A DNA stretch of 64,000 nucleotides from Ptiloglossa arizonensis (lineage: Eukaryota > Arthropoda > Insecta > Hymenoptera > Colletidae), in assembly GCF_051014685.1 (NCBI RefSeq), contig NW_027479422.1, positions 1 to 64,000 of the forward strand. The letters run 5' to 3'. Numbering within the stretch: position 1 is the first letter of the stretch; every line of letters begins with the position of its first letter. This document shows positions 14,852-28,876 of the stretch, piece after piece. Both the position numbers and the translations under genes were made by a program. The notes below the pieces were generated by a model. The model did not search any database. It was not told the DNA's origin and worked only from the letters and a program-made list of their open reading frames with translations.

Positions 14852-17800
14852 ATACGTTATACGTTATTCTTTATACGTTCTTCGTTACACGTCAAACGTT
14901 ATACGTTATACGTTATACGTTTTACGTTATTCGTTATGCGTTATACGTTATACGTTATACGTTATACGTTATACGTTATACGTTATACGTTATACGTTAT
15001 ACGTCATACGTTATACGTCATACGTTATACGTTATACGTTATACGTTATACGTTATACGTTATACGTTATACGTTATACGTTATACGTTATACGTTATAC
15101 GTTATACGTTATACGTTATACGTTATACGTTATACGTTATACGTTATACGTTATACGTTATACGTTATACGTTATACGTTATACGTTATACGTTATACGT
15201 TGTACGTTATACGTTGTACGTTATACGTTATAAGTTGTACGTTATACGATATACGTTATACGTTATTCTTTATACGTTCTTCGTTACACGTCAAACGTTA
15301 TACGTTATACGTTATACGTTATACGTTTTACGTTATTCGTCATACGTTATACGTTATACGCTATACGTTATACGTTATACGTTATACGTTATACGTTATA
15401 CGTTATACGTTATACGTTATTCGTTATACGTTGTACGTTATACGTTGTACGTTATACGTTATACGTTATACGTTATACGTTATACGTTATACGTTATACG
15501 TTATTCGTTATACGTTGTACGTTATACGTTATTCTTTATACGTTCTTCGTTACACGTCATACGTTATACGTTATACGTTATACGTATTAAGTTATTCGTC
15601 ATACGTTATACGTTATACGCTATACGTTATACGTTATACGTTATACGTTATACGTTATACGTTATACGTTATACGTTATACGTTATACGTTATACGTTAT
15701 ACGTTATTCGTTATACGTTATACGTTATACGTTATACGTTATACGTTATACGTTATACGTTATACGTTGTACGTTATACGTTATACGTTATACGTCATAC
15801 GTTATACGTCATACGTTATACGTTATACGTTGTACGTTATACGTTATAAGTTGTACGTTATACGATATACGTTATACGTTATACGTTATACTTTATACGT
15901 TATACGTTATAAGTTGTACGTTATACGATATACGTTATACGTTATTCTTTATACGTTCTTCGTTACACGTCATACGTTATACGTTATACGTTATACGTAT
16001 TAAGTTATTCGTCATACGTTATACGTTATACGCTATACGTTAAACGTTATACGTTATACGTTATACGTTATACGTTATACGTTATACGTTATTCGTTATA
16101 CGTTGTACGTTATACGTTATACGTTATACGTTATACGTTATACGTTATTCGTTATACGTTGTACGTTATACGTTATACGTTATACTTTATACGTTATACA
16201 TTATACGTTATACGTTATACATTACATGTTATGCGTTATACGTTATACGTTGTACGTTATACGTTATAAGTTGTACGTTATACGATATACGTTATACGTT
16301 ATGCGTTATGCGTTCTTCGTTATACGTTATAGGTTATACGTTCTACGTTATACGTTATACGTTATACGTTATTAGTTATACGTTATACGTCATAGGATAT
16401 ACGTTGAACGTTGTACGTTATACGTAGTATGTAATGCGTCATACGTTTTACGTTATTCGTTATACGTTATACGTTATACGTTATACGTTATACGTTATAC
16501 GTTATACGTTATGCGTTATACGTTATACGTTATACGTTATGCGTTATACGTTATACGTTATACGTTATACATTATACGTTATACGATATACGTTATACGT
16601 TATGCGTTATGCGTTATGCGTTCTTCGTTACACGTTATACGTTATTCGGTATGCGTTATACGTTATACGTTATACGTTATACGTTATGCGTTATACGTTC
16701 TACGATATTCTTTATACGTTATACGTTATTAGTTATACGTTATACGTTATACGTTATACGTCATAGGTTATACGTTATACGTTATGCGTTATACGTTATA
16801 CGTTATACATTATACGTTATACGATATACGTTATACGTTATGCGTTACGCGTTCTTCGTTACACGTTATACGTTATTCGGTATGCGTTATACGTTATACG
16901 TTATACGTTATACGTTATACTTTATACGTTATACGTTATACGTTATACGTTATACGTTATACGTTATAAGTTATACGTTATACGTTATACGTTATACGTT
17001 ATACGTTATACGTTATACGTTATACGTAATACGGTATACGTTATACGTTATACGTTATACGTTATACGTTATACGTTATGCGTTATACGTTCTACGATAT
17101 TCTTTATACGTTATACGTTATTAGTTATACGTTATACGTTATACGTTATACGTCATAGGTCATGCGTTATACGTTATGTGTTATACGTTATACATTATAC
17201 GTTATACGATATACGTTATACGTTATGCGTTATGCGTTCTTCGTTACACGTTATACGTTATTCGGTATGCGTTATATGTTATACGTTATACGTTATACGT
17301 TATACTTTATACGTTATACGTTATACGTTATACGTTATACGTTATACGTTATACGTTATACGTTATACGTTACACGTTATACGTTATTCGGTATGCGTTA
17401 TACCTTATACGTTATACGTTATACGTTATACTTTATACGTTATACGTTATACGTTATACGTTATACGTTGAACGTTATACGTTATACGTAGTATGTAATG
17501 CGTCGTACATTTTACGTTATTCGTTATACGTTATACGTTATACGTTATACGTTATACGTTATACGTTATACGTTATACGTTATACGTTATACGTTACACG
17601 TTATACGTCATAGGTTATACGTTATACGTTATACATTTTACGTTATTCGTTATACGTTATACGTTATACGTTATACGTTATACGTTATACGTTATACGTT
17701 ATACGTTATACGTTATACGTTATAAGTTACACGTTATACGTCATAGGTTATACGTTATACGTTATACATTATACGTTATACGTTATACGTTATACGTTAT

Positions 17801-18955
17801 ACGTTATACGTTATACGTCATGGGTCATACGTTATACGTTATACGTTATGCGTTATACGTTATACGTTATACGTTATACGTTATACGTTATACGTTATAC
17901 GTTATACGTTATACGTTATACGTTATACGTTATACGTTATGCGTTATACGTTATACGTTATACGTTATACGTTATACGTTATACGTTTTACGTTATACGT
18001 TATACGTTATAGGTTATACGTTATACGTTATACGTTATACGTTATACGTTATACGTTATAAGTTATACGTTATACGTCATAGGTTATACGTTGAACGTTA
18101 TACGTTATACGTAGTATGTAATGCGTCGTACGTTTTACGTTATTCGTTATACGTTATACGTTATACGTTATACGTTATACGTTATACGTTATACGTTATA
18201 CGTTATACGTTATACGTTATACGTTATACGTTATACGTTATACGTTATACGTTATACGTTATACGTTATACGGTATACGTGATACGTTATACGTTATACG
18301 TTATACGTTATACGTTATGCGTTATACGTTCTACGATATTCTTTATACGTTATACGTTATTAGTTATACGTTATACGTTATACGTTATACGTCATAGGTT
18401 ATACGTTATACGTTATGCGTTATACGTTATACATTATACGTTATACGATATACGTTATACGTTATGCGGTATGCGTTATGCGTTCTTCGTTACACGTTAT
18501 ACGTTATTCGGTATGCGTTATATGTTATACGTTTTACGTTATACGTTATACTTTATACGTTATACGTTATACGTTATACGTTATACGTTATACGTTATAC
18601 GTTATACGTTATAAATACGTTATACGTTATACGTTATACGTTACACGTTATACGTCATAGGTTATACGTTATACGTTATACGTTATACGTATACGTTATA
18701 CGTTATACGTTATACGTTATACGTTATACGTTATACGTTATACGTTATACGGTATACGTTATACGTTATACGTTATACGTTATACGTTATGCGTTATACG
18801 TTCTACGATATTCTTTATACGTTATACGTTATACGTTATACGTTATACGTTATACGTTATACGTTATACGTTATACGTTATACGTTATACGTTATACGTT
18901 ATACGTTATACGTTATACGTTATACGTTATACGTTATACGTTATACGTTATACGT
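14852..18955 (+). repeat. Segmental duplication in the satellite, copy 1 (about 4.1 kb)
   Basis: This block recurs at 19,583-23,686 at a constant offset of 4,731 bp. All marker clusters I compared coincide: TTCTTCG near 14,878, the TAAGTTATTCG clusters near 15,590 and 16,000, the TTCTACG clusters near 16,698, 17,089 and 18,801, and the odd TTATAAATACG at about 18,611. The left edge is set by TTATACGATATA here against TTACACGATATA in copy 2. The right edge is ambiguous because it falls in canonical repeats. I found one mismatch: T at 16,373 versus A at 21,104. Confidence 0.9.
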
Positions 18956-19582
18956 TATACGTTATACGTTATACGTTATACGTTATACGTTACACGTGAT
19001 ACGTTATATTATACGTTGTACGTTATACGTTATACGTTATACGTTGTACGTTATACGTTATAAGTTGTACGTTACACGATATACGTTATACGTTATACGT
19101 TATACGTTATACGTTATACGTTATACGTTATACGTTATACGTTATACGTTATACGTTATACGTTATACGTTATACGTTATACGTTATACGTTATACGTTA
19201 TACGATATACGTTATACGTTATAGGTGTTACGTTATACGTTATACGTTATACGTTATTCGTAATACGTTACACGTGATACGTTATATTATACGTTGTACG
19301 TTATACGTTATACGTTATACGTTATACGTTATACATTATACGTTATACGTTATACATTACATGTTATGCGTTATACGTTATACGTTATACGTTATACGTT
19401 ATACGTTATACGTTATACGTTATACGTTATACGTTATACGTTATACGTTATACGTTATACGTTATACGTTATACGTTATACGTTATACGTTATACGTTAT
19501 ACGTTATACGTTATACGTTATACGTTATACGTTATACGTTATACGTTGTACGTTATACGTTATAAGTTGTACGTTACACGAT
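18956..19582 (+). repeat. Spacer satellite between the 4.1-kb copies
   Basis: Mostly canonical 7-mers. Two TTACACG-TGATACG-TTATA clusters lie at about 18,991 and 19,269, and a TTATAGG-TGTTACG cluster lies near 19,221. This is the same marker set as the 23.7-44.2 kb family, so that family is interleaved with the 14.9-18.9 kb type. There are no genes or unique DNA. Confidence 0.85.
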
Positions 19583-22500
19583 ATACGTTATACGTTATTC
19601 TTTATACGTTCTTCGTTACACGTCAAACGTTATACGTTATACGTTATACGTTTTACGTTATTCGTTATGCGTTATACGTTATACGTTATACGTTATACGT
19701 TATACGTTATACGTTATACGTTATACGTTATACGTCATACGTTATACGTCATACGTTATACGTTATACGTTATACGTTATACGTTATACGTTATACGTTA
19801 TACGTTATACGTTATACGTTATACGTTATACGTTATACGTTATACGTTATACGTTATACGTTATACGTTATACGTTATACGTTATACGTTATACGTTATA
19901 CGTTATACGTTATACGTTATACGTTATACGTTGTACGTTATACGTTGTACGTTATACGTTATAAGTTGTACGTTATACGATATACGTTATACGTTATTCT
20001 TTATACGTTCTTCGTTACACGTCAAACGTTATACGTTATACGTTATACGTTATACGTTTTACGTTATTCGTCATACGTTATACGTTATACGCTATACGTT
20101 ATACGTTATACGTTATACGTTATACGTTATACGTTATACGTTATACGTTATTCGTTATACGTTGTACGTTATACGTTGTACGTTATACGTTATACGTTAT
20201 ACGTTATACGTTATACGTTATACGTTATACGTTATTCGTTATACGTTGTACGTTATACGTTATTCTTTATACGTTCTTCGTTACACGTCATACGTTATAC
20301 GTTATACGTTATACGTATTAAGTTATTCGTCATACGTTATACGTTATACGCTATACGTTATACGTTATACGTTATACGTTATACGTTATACGTTATACGT
20401 TATACGTTATACGTTATACGTTATACGTTATACGTTATTCGTTATACGTTATACGTTATACGTTATACGTTATACGTTATACGTTATACGTTATACGTTG
20501 TACGTTATACGTTATACGTTATACGTCATACGTTATACGTCATACGTTATACGTTATACGTTGTACGTTATACGTTATAAGTTGTACGTTATACGATATA
20601 CGTTATACGTTATACGTTATACTTTATACGTTATACGTTATAAGTTGTACGTTATACGATATACGTTATACGTTATTCTTTATACGTTCTTCGTTACACG
20701 TCATACGTTATACGTTATACGTTATACGTATTAAGTTATTCGTCATACGTTATACGTTATACGCTATACGTTAAACGTTATACGTTATACGTTATACGTT
20801 ATACGTTATACGTTATACGTTATTCGTTATACGTTGTACGTTATACGTTATACGTTATACGTTATACGTTATACGTTATTCGTTATACGTTGTACGTTAT
20901 ACGTTATACGTTATACTTTATACGTTATACATTATACGTTATACGTTATACATTACATGTTATGCGTTATACGTTATACGTTGTACGTTATACGTTATAA
21001 GTTGTACGTTATACGATATACGTTATACGTTATGCGTTATGCGTTCTTCGTTATACGTTATAGGTTATACGTTCTACGTTATACGTTATACGTTATACGT
21101 TATAAGTTATACGTTATACGTCATAGGATATACGTTGAACGTTGTACGTTATACGTAGTATGTAATGCGTCATACGTTTTACGTTATTCGTTATACGTTA
21201 TACGTTATACGTTATACGTTATACGTTATACGTTATACGTTATGCGTTATACGTTATACGTTATACGTTATGCGTTATACGTTATACGTTATACGTTATA
21301 CATTATACGTTATACGATATACGTTATACGTTATGCGTTATGCGTTATGCGTTCTTCGTTACACGTTATACGTTATTCGGTATGCGTTATACGTTATACG
21401 TTATACGTTATACGTTATGCGTTATACGTTCTACGATATTCTTTATACGTTATACGTTATTAGTTATACGTTATACGTTATACGTTATACGTCATAGGTT
21501 ATACGTTATACGTTATGCGTTATACGTTATACGTTATACATTATACGTTATACGATATACGTTATACGTTATGCGTTACGCGTTCTTCGTTACACGTTAT
21601 ACGTTATTCGGTATGCGTTATACGTTATACGTTATACGTTATACGTTATACTTTATACGTTATACGTTATACGTTATACGTTATACGTTATACGTTATAA
21701 GTTATACGTTATACGTTATACGTTATACGTTATACGTTATACGTTATACGTTATACGTAATACGGTATACGTTATACGTTATACGTTATACGTTATACGT
21801 TATACGTTATGCGTTATACGTTCTACGATATTCTTTATACGTTATACGTTATTAGTTATACGTTATACGTTATACGTTATACGTCATAGGTCATGCGTTA
21901 TACGTTATGTGTTATACGTTATACATTATACGTTATACGATATACGTTATACGTTATGCGTTATGCGTTCTTCGTTACACGTTATACGTTATTCGGTATG
22001 CGTTATATGTTATACGTTATACGTTATACGTTATACTTTATACGTTATACGTTATACGTTATACGTTATACGTTATACGTTATACGTTATACGTTATACG
22101 TTACACGTTATACGTTATTCGGTATGCGTTATACCTTATACGTTATACGTTATACGTTATACTTTATACGTTATACGTTATACGTTATACGTTATACGTT
22201 GAACGTTATACGTTATACGTAGTATGTAATGCGTCGTACATTTTACGTTATTCGTTATACGTTATACGTTATACGTTATACGTTATACGTTATACGTTAT
22301 ACGTTATACGTTATACGTTATACGTTACACGTTATACGTCATAGGTTATACGTTATACGTTATACATTTTACGTTATTCGTTATACGTTATACGTTATAC
22401 GTTATACGTTATACGTTATACGTTATACGTTATACGTTATACGTTATACGTTATAAGTTACACGTTATACGTCATAGGTTATACGTTATACGTTATACAT

Positions 22501-23686
22501 TATACGTTATACGTTATACGTTATACGTTATACGTTATACGTTATACGTCATGGGTCATACGTTATACGTTATACGTTATGCGTTATACGTTATACGTTA
22601 TACGTTATACGTTATACGTTATACGTTATACGTTATACGTTATACGTTATACGTTATACGTTATACGTTATGCGTTATACGTTATACGTTATACGTTATA
22701 CGTTATACGTTATACGTTTTACGTTATACGTTATACGTTATAGGTTATACGTTATACGTTATACGTTATACGTTATACGTTATACGTTATAAGTTATACG
22801 TTATACGTCATAGGTTATACGTTGAACGTTATACGTTATACGTAGTATGTAATGCGTCGTACGTTTTACGTTATTCGTTATACGTTATACGTTATACGTT
22901 ATACGTTATACGTTATACGTTATACGTTATACGTTATACGTTATACGTTATACGTTATACGTTATACGTTATACGTTATACGTTATACGTTATACGTTAT
23001 ACGGTATACGTGATACGTTATACGTTATACGTTATACGTTATACGTTATGCGTTATACGTTCTACGATATTCTTTATACGTTATACGTTATTAGTTATAC
23101 GTTATACGTTATACGTTATACGTCATAGGTTATACGTTATACGTTATGCGTTATACGTTATACATTATACGTTATACGATATACGTTATACGTTATGCGG
23201 TATGCGTTATGCGTTCTTCGTTACACGTTATACGTTATTCGGTATGCGTTATATGTTATACGTTTTACGTTATACGTTATACTTTATACGTTATACGTTA
23301 TACGTTATACGTTATACGTTATACGTTATACGTTATACGTTATAAATACGTTATACGTTATACGTTATACGTTACACGTTATACGTCATAGGTTATACGT
23401 TATACGTTATACGTTATACGTATACGTTATACGTTATACGTTATACGTTATACGTTATACGTTATACGTTATACGTTATACGGTATACGTTATACGTTAT
23501 ACGTTATACGTTATACGTTATGCGTTATACGTTCTACGATATTCTTTATACGTTATACGTTATACGTTATACGTTATACGTTATACGTTATACGTTATAC
23601 GTTATACGTTATACGTTATACGTTATACGTTATACGTTATACGTTATACGTTATACGTTATACGTTATACGTTATACGTTATACGT
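19583..23686 (+). repeat. Segmental duplication in the satellite, copy 2 (about 4.1 kb)
   Basis: Near-identical copy of 14,852-18,955, shifted by 4,731 bp. That offset is one less than a multiple of 7 (676 x 7 - 1), so the copying event did not keep the 7-bp register at the outer level. The copies lie in tandem, separated by about 0.6 kb. The very high similarity implies a recent duplication, or an assembly that unrolled one locus twice. Confidence 0.9.
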
Positions 23687-26600
23687 TGTACGTTATACGT
23701 TATAAGTTGTACGTTACACGATATACGTTATACGTTATACGTTATACGTTATACGTTATACGTTATACGTTATACGTTATACGTTATACGTTATACGTTA
23801 TACGTTATACGTTATACGTTATACGTTATACGTTATACGTTATACGTTATACGATATACGTTATACGTTATAGGTGTTACGTTATACGTTATACGTTATA
23901 CGTTATTCGTAATACGTTACACGTGATACGTTATATTATACGTTGTACGTTATACGTTATAGGTGTTACGTTATACGTTATACGTTATACGTTATTCGTA
24001 ATACGTTACACGTGATACGTTATATTATACGTTGTACGTTATACGTTATACGTTATACGTTATACGTTATACGTTATACATTACATGTTATGCGTTATAC
24101 GTTATACGTTATACGTTATACGTTATACGTTATACGTTATACGTTATACGTTATACGTTATACGTTATACGTTATACGTTATACGTTATACGTTATACGT
24201 TATACGTTATACGTTATACGTTATACGTTATACGTTATACGTTATACGTTATACGTTATACGTTATACGTTGTACGTTATACGTTATAAGTTGTACGTTA
24301 CACGATATACGTTATACGTTATACGTTATACGTTATACGTTATACGTTATACGTTATACGTTATACGTTATACGGTATACGTTATACGTTATACGTTATA
24401 CGTTATACGTTATGCGTTATACGTTCTACGATATTCTTTATACGTTATACGTTATTAGTTATACGTTATACGTTATACGTTATACGTCATAGGTTATACG
24501 TTATACGTTATGCGTTATACGTTATACATTATACGTTATACGATATACGTTATACGTTATGCGTTATGCGTTCTTCGTTACACGTTATACGTTATTCGGT
24601 ATGCGTTATACGTTATACGTTATACGTTATACGTTATACTTTATACGTTATACGTTATACGTTATACGTTATACGTTATACGTTATAAGTTATACGTTAT
24701 ATGTCATAGTTTACACGTTGAACGTTATACGTTATACGTAGTATGTAATGCGTCGTACGTTTTACGTTATTCGTTATACGTTATACGTTATACGTTATAC
24801 GTTATACGTTATACGTTATACGTTATACGTTATACGTTATACGTTATACGTTATACGTTATACGTTATACGTTATACGTTATACGTTATACGTTATACGT
24901 AGTACGTTATACGTTATAAGTTGTACGTTATACGATATACGTTATACGTTATTCTTTATACGTTCTTCGTTACACGTTATACGCTATACGTTATACGTTA
25001 TACGTTTTACGTTATTCGTTATACGTTTACGTTATACGTTATACGATATACGTTATACGTTATACGTTATACGATATACGTTATACGTTATAGGTGTTAC
25101 GTTATACGTTATACGTTATACGTTATTCGTAATACGTTACACGTGATACGTTATATTATACGTTGTACGTTATACGTTATACGTTATACGTTATACGTTA
25201 TACGTTATACATTATACGTTATACGTTATACATTACATGTTATGCGTTATACGTTATACGTTATACGTTATACGTTATACGTTATACGTTATACGTTATA
25301 CGTTATACGTTATACGTTATACGTTATACGTTATACGTTATACGTTATACGTTATACGTTATACGTTATACGTTATACGTTATACGTTATACGTTATACG
25401 TTATACGTTATACGTTATACGTTGTACGTTATACGTTATAAGTTGTACGTTACACGATATACGTTATACGTTATACGTTATACGTTATACGTTATACGTT
25501 ATACGTTATACGTTATACGTTATACGTTATACGTTATACGTTATACGTTATACGTTATACGTTATACGTTATACGTTATACGTTATACGTTATACGTTAT
25601 ACGTTATACGTTATACGTTATACGTTATACGTTATACGTTATACGTTATACGTTACACGTGATACGTTATATTATACGTTGTACGTTATACGTTATACGT
25701 TATACGTTATACGTTGTACGTTATACGTTATAAGTTGTACGTTACACGATATACGTTATACGTTATACGTTATACGTTATACGTTATACGTTATACGTTA
25801 TACGTTATACGTTATACGTTATACGTTATACGTTATACGTTATACGTTATACGTTATACGTTATACGTTATACGTTATACGATATACGTTATACGTTATA
25901 GGTGTTACGTTATACGTTATACGTTATACGTTATTCGTAATACGTTACACGTGATACGTTATATTATACGTTGTACGTTATACGTTATACGTTATACGTT
26001 ATACGTTATACGTTATACATTATACGTTATACGTTATACATTACATGTTATGCGTTATACGTTATACGTTATACGTTATACGTTATACGTTATACGTTAT
26101 ACGTTATACGTTATACGTTATACGTTATACGTTATACGTTATACGTTATTCGTTATACGTTATACGTTATACGTTATACGTTATACGTTATACGTTATAC
26201 GTTATACGTTATACGTTATACGTTATACGTTATACGTTATACGTTATACGTTATACGTTATACGTTATACGTTATACGTTATACGTTATACGTTATACGA
26301 TATACGTTATACGTTATAGGTGTTACGTTATACGTTATACGTTATACGTTATTCGTAATACGTTACACGTGATACGTTATATTATACGTTGTACGTTATA
26401 CGTTATACGTTATACGTTATACGTTATACGTTATACATTATACGTTATACGTTATACATTACATGTTATGCGTTATACGTTATACGTTATACGTTATACG
26501 TTATACGTTATACGTTATACGTTATACGTTATACGTTATACGTTATACGTTATACGTTATTCGTTATACGTTATACGTTATACGTTATACGTTCTACGAT

Positions 26601-27919
26601 ATTCTTTATACGTTATACGTTATTAGTTATACGTTATACGTTATACGTTATACGTCATAGGTTATACGTTATACGTTATGCGTTATACGTTATACATTAT
26701 ACGTTATACGATATACGTTATACGTTATGCGGTATGCGTTATGCGTTCTTCGTTACACGTTATACGTTATTCGGTATGCGTTATATGTTATACGTTTTAC
26801 GTTATACGTTATACTTTATACGTTATACGTTATACGTTATACGTTATACGTTATACGTTATACGTTATACGTTATAAATACGTTATACGTTATACGTTAT
26901 ACGTTACACGTTATACGTCATAGGTTATACGTTATACGTTATACGTTATACGTATACGTTATACGTTATACGTTATACGTTATACGTTATACGTTATACG
27001 TTATACGTTATACGGTATACGTTATACGTTATACGTTATACGTTATACGTTATGCGTTATACGTTCTACGATATTCTTTATACGTTATACGTTATTAGTT
27101 ATACGTTATACGTTATACGTTATACGTCATAGGTTATACGTTATACGTTATGCGTTATACGTTATACATTATACGTTATACGATATACGTTATACGTTAT
27201 GCGTTATGCGTTCTTCGTTACACGTTATACGTTATTCGGTATGCGTTATACGTTATACGTTATACGTTATACGTTATACTTTATACGTTATACGTTATAC
27301 GTTATACGTTATACGTTATACGTTATACGTTATACGTTATACGTAGTACGTTATACGTTATAAGTTGTACGTTATACGATATACGTTATACGTTATTCTT
27401 TATACGTTCTTCGTTACACGTTATACGCTATACGTTATACGTTATACGTTTTACGTTATTCGTTATACGTTTACGTTATACGTTATACGATATACGTTAT
27501 ACGTTATACGTTATACGATATACGTTATACGTTATAGGTGTTACGTTATACGTTATACGTTATACGTTATTCGTAATACGTTACACGTGATACGTTATAT
27601 TATACGTTGTACGTTATACGTTATACGTTATACGTTATACGTTATACATTATACGTTATACGTTATACATTACATGTTATGCGTTATACGTTATACGTTA
27701 TACGTTATACGTTATACGTTATACGTTATACGTTATACGTTATACGTTATACGTTATACGTTATACGTTATACGTTATACGTTATACGTTATACGTTATA
27801 CGTTATACGTTATACGTTATACGTTATACGTTATACGTTATACGTTATACGTTATACGTTATACGTTGTACGTTATACGTTATAAGTTGTACGTTACACG
27901 ATATACGTTATACGTTATA
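23687..27919 (+). repeat. Second HOR family, copy left of the LTR
   Basis: Marker clusters from about 24,500 to 27,610 recur in the same order at about 32,100-35,300. The offsets step 7,611, 7,639, 7,625 and 7,688 bp, each step a multiple of 7. TTATAGG-TGTTACG clusters lie near 23,871, 23,960, 25,091, 25,902, 26,317 and 27,536. The first two are a local 89-bp tandem duplication. The block ends in canonical units at the LTR insertion site. Confidence 0.85.
27915..27919 (+). other. Target-site duplication, left copy (TTATA)
   Basis: TTATA directly before the TGTAG start of the insert. The same five bases follow its last base. Because the host is a 7-bp repeat, the telling point is phase. With the insert and one TTATA removed, the array reads on as ...ACG TTATA CG TTATACG without a break, as expected for a true 5-bp duplication. 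Confidence 0.88.
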
Positions 27920-28205
27920 TGTAGAGGCTTGCAGCTGCGGTTTATGGCGGGACAGTGCTTCGAGTTTGTTAGAGAAATTGTCCACATGGCTACGGCACGG
28001 GCCTGTCACCGAAGGTCAGTTTATTTGTTGTTCGACTCGAGGCACGGAGCAAGTGATAGCTATTTCCCGTCATAAACCACTGCAGGCACTTAGACAGGGA
28101 CCCTCCGCATCGCCTGGCACGCGAGGCCCTAGCGCCGTTTGTTGCATCATTCAAGATGCTGGAAAATTCCAGCCCAGGCCTGCGGGGGTTTGGACACCCT
28201 GTCTA

Positions 28206-28215
28206 CGTCGCGACG
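28206..28215. other. 10-bp perfect palindrome CGTCGCGACG in the LTR
   Basis: CGTCGCGACG is its own reverse complement and contains NruI-type TCGCGA. It lies in the GC-rich middle of the LTR. A small imperfect hairpin, CCCAT-AGCG-ATGGG (28,229-28,242), follows shortly after. It could be a protein-binding or secondary-structure element, but there is no direct evidence of function. Confidence 0.5.
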
Positions 28216-28421
28216 CCCCCACCTAAGCCCCATAGCGATGGGCATGTCCTAGATTCGGCGGGACTAGGACCCGTCGTAATTGGTCAGGCATTCGTCGCCA
28301 CCCACCCTTAATTCAAGGGAGTAGGGCGAACCGAGGCGACGTTTGCACTGACCCGAGAAATCTTAGATTAGTTGCACAGAATACCACCAAGACAATAGAA
28401 CCAAGGGTCGACGACTAGAGT

Positions 28422-28465
28422 GTACAGAGTATCGCCAAGGGCTTACAACCAAGGCGTACAGAGTA
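28422..28465 (+). repeat. Short direct repeat GTACAGAGTA x2 in the LTR
   Basis: GTACAGAGTA occurs at 28,422-28,431 and again at 28,456-28,465, 34 bp apart. CCAAGG words flank both. Short subrepeats are common in the U3 enhancer part of LTRs. If this is U3, it could hold transcription-factor sites, but that is inference. Confidence 0.5.
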
Positions 28466-28556
28466 CAGCTAAGAGATCACGGTTAGAGTTTTGGCCTGAA
28501 CGCACGGATTGACGTGTGAAGCTTCCGGCGTTAGTTCCCACAAAGAACTTGCACTC

Positions 28557-28585
28557 CTCGAGGGAATTACCAGCAATCCCTCGAG
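28557..28585. other. Hairpin in the LTR, 9-bp stem and 11-nt loop
   Basis: CTCGAGGGA (28,557-28,565) and TCCCTCGAG (28,577-28,585) are perfect reverse complements separated by 11 nt. It is the strongest stem I found in the insert. It may be an RNA structure in the LTR transcript or a leftover of a palindromic binding site. Confidence 0.6.
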
Positions 28586-28603
28586 CCTCCACGGAATCTT
28601 GGA

Positions 28604-28715
28604 CCTTCGAGGAAGTTCGGCAGCCGACTTGTGCATCCAGTGAGGCGCCGTGTGTGAGGACAACGCTCAACACCCCCCTGGACGTGAGAGCAGCAAGCGG
28701 CGGAGACCTCGAAGG
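28604..28715. other. Spaced inverted repeat in the LTR
   Basis: CCTTCGAGG at 28,604-28,612 is the exact reverse complement of CCTCGAAGG at 28,707-28,715. A related word, CCTTCGAG, occurs again near 28,792. The recurring TTCGA/TCGAA words suggest duplicated regulatory sites or long-range pairing in the transcript. The function is unknown. Confidence 0.45.
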
Positions 28716-28771
28716 CGGCATTACAACCTCCATCGGTCCAGCCTAGTGGACAACGATCAACAACAGTTAGT

Positions 28772-28787
28772 CCTTCCAACGGGAAGG
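28772..28787. other. Hairpin in the LTR, 6-bp stem and 4-nt loop
   Basis: CCTTCC-AACG-GGAAGG is a compact perfect stem-loop about 90 bp from the right LTR end. No T-run follows it, so I do not call it a terminator. Confidence 0.5.
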
Positions 28788-28876
28788 TGGTCCTTCGAGT
28801 CATCTATAGTCGGCACCCATCGTGCAAACACATTCAATGCTCGAAAGATCCTCGAGATCTACCACGAGCAACTACA

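Larger units (their letters stand above)
1..27919 (+). repeat. 7-bp satellite array (TTATACG)n, left arm
   Basis: Head-to-tail tandem array of TTATACG, broken only by point-mutated 7-mers and rare indels. Common variant units are TTATGCG, TTACACG, TTATTCG, TTGTACG, TTAAACG, TTATACA, TTATACT and GTCATAG-type units. The canonical unit is 29% GC with one CpG per 7 bp. I saw no inverted segment: every stretch reads TTATACG on the plus strand. The array begins before base 1, so its true length is unknown. Arrays of this kind are typical of eukaryotic heterochromatin. The location (centromere, pericentromere, subtelomere, sex or B chromosome) cannot be decided from this sequence. Sub-blocks with higher-order structure are listed separately. 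Confidence 0.98.
27920..28876. mobile_element. Solo LTR of an LTR retrotransposon (957 bp)
   Basis: The only unique DNA in the window: about 54-55% GC by hand count against 29% for the satellite. It begins TGTAG and ends CTACA, a perfect 5-bp terminal inverted repeat with the TG...CA ends typical of LTRs, and is flanked by 5-bp direct repeats TTATA. Retrotransposon and retrovirus integrases commonly make 4-6 bp duplications. There is no second LTR, primer-binding site, gag/pol region or polypurine tract, and its two ends share no direct repeat. It is therefore best read as the product of LTR-LTR recombination. Small reading frames inside (86 codons plus, 96 codons minus) look like chance. The superfamily (Ty3, Ty1 or Bel) and the transcriptional direction cannot be told from an LTR alone. 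A non-autonomous insertion of another kind is a weaker alternative. Confidence 0.86.

Noticed and set aside
13832..16003. Long open reading frame of 723 codons with LYVIRYT heptad repeats, and dozens of similar forward frames
   Set aside because: TTATACG read in any of the three forward frames gives the same stop-free heptapeptide, so open frames arise automatically and overlap in all frames. Starts come from ATG made by point mutations (TTATGCG) and stops from other variants. There is no codon bias, promoter or conserved domain.
27365..28075. Forward frame running from the satellite into the left part of the LTR
   Set aside because: It is satellite-derived heptads joined by chance to about 50 codons of LTR. 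The junction is the retrotransposon insertion point, so it cannot be an ancestral gene.
28071..28076. CATAAA as a polyadenylation signal in the LTR
   Set aside because: It is a weak variant hexamer, and the LTR orientation and R region are unknown. One six-base match is not enough to annotate.
27966..28226. 86-codon forward frame within the LTR
   Set aside because: No recognisable domain, short, and within a GC-rich non-coding LTR where frames of this size are expected by chance.
28443..28803. Overlapping minus-strand frames of 64-96 codons within the LTR
   Set aside because: Three overlapping frames in the same 360 bp, none with a recognisable motif. This pattern is typical of chance frames in GC-rich DNA.
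27920..28876. Complete short retrotransposon (TRIM-like) rather than a solo LTR
   Set aside because: The two ends of the 957 bp share no terminal direct repeat, and I see no primer-binding site or polypurine tract within it.
27920..28876. DNA transposon
   Set aside because: The terminal inverted repeat is only 5 bp with TG...CA ends and there is no transposase. The 5-bp duplication with TG/CA fits an LTR better.
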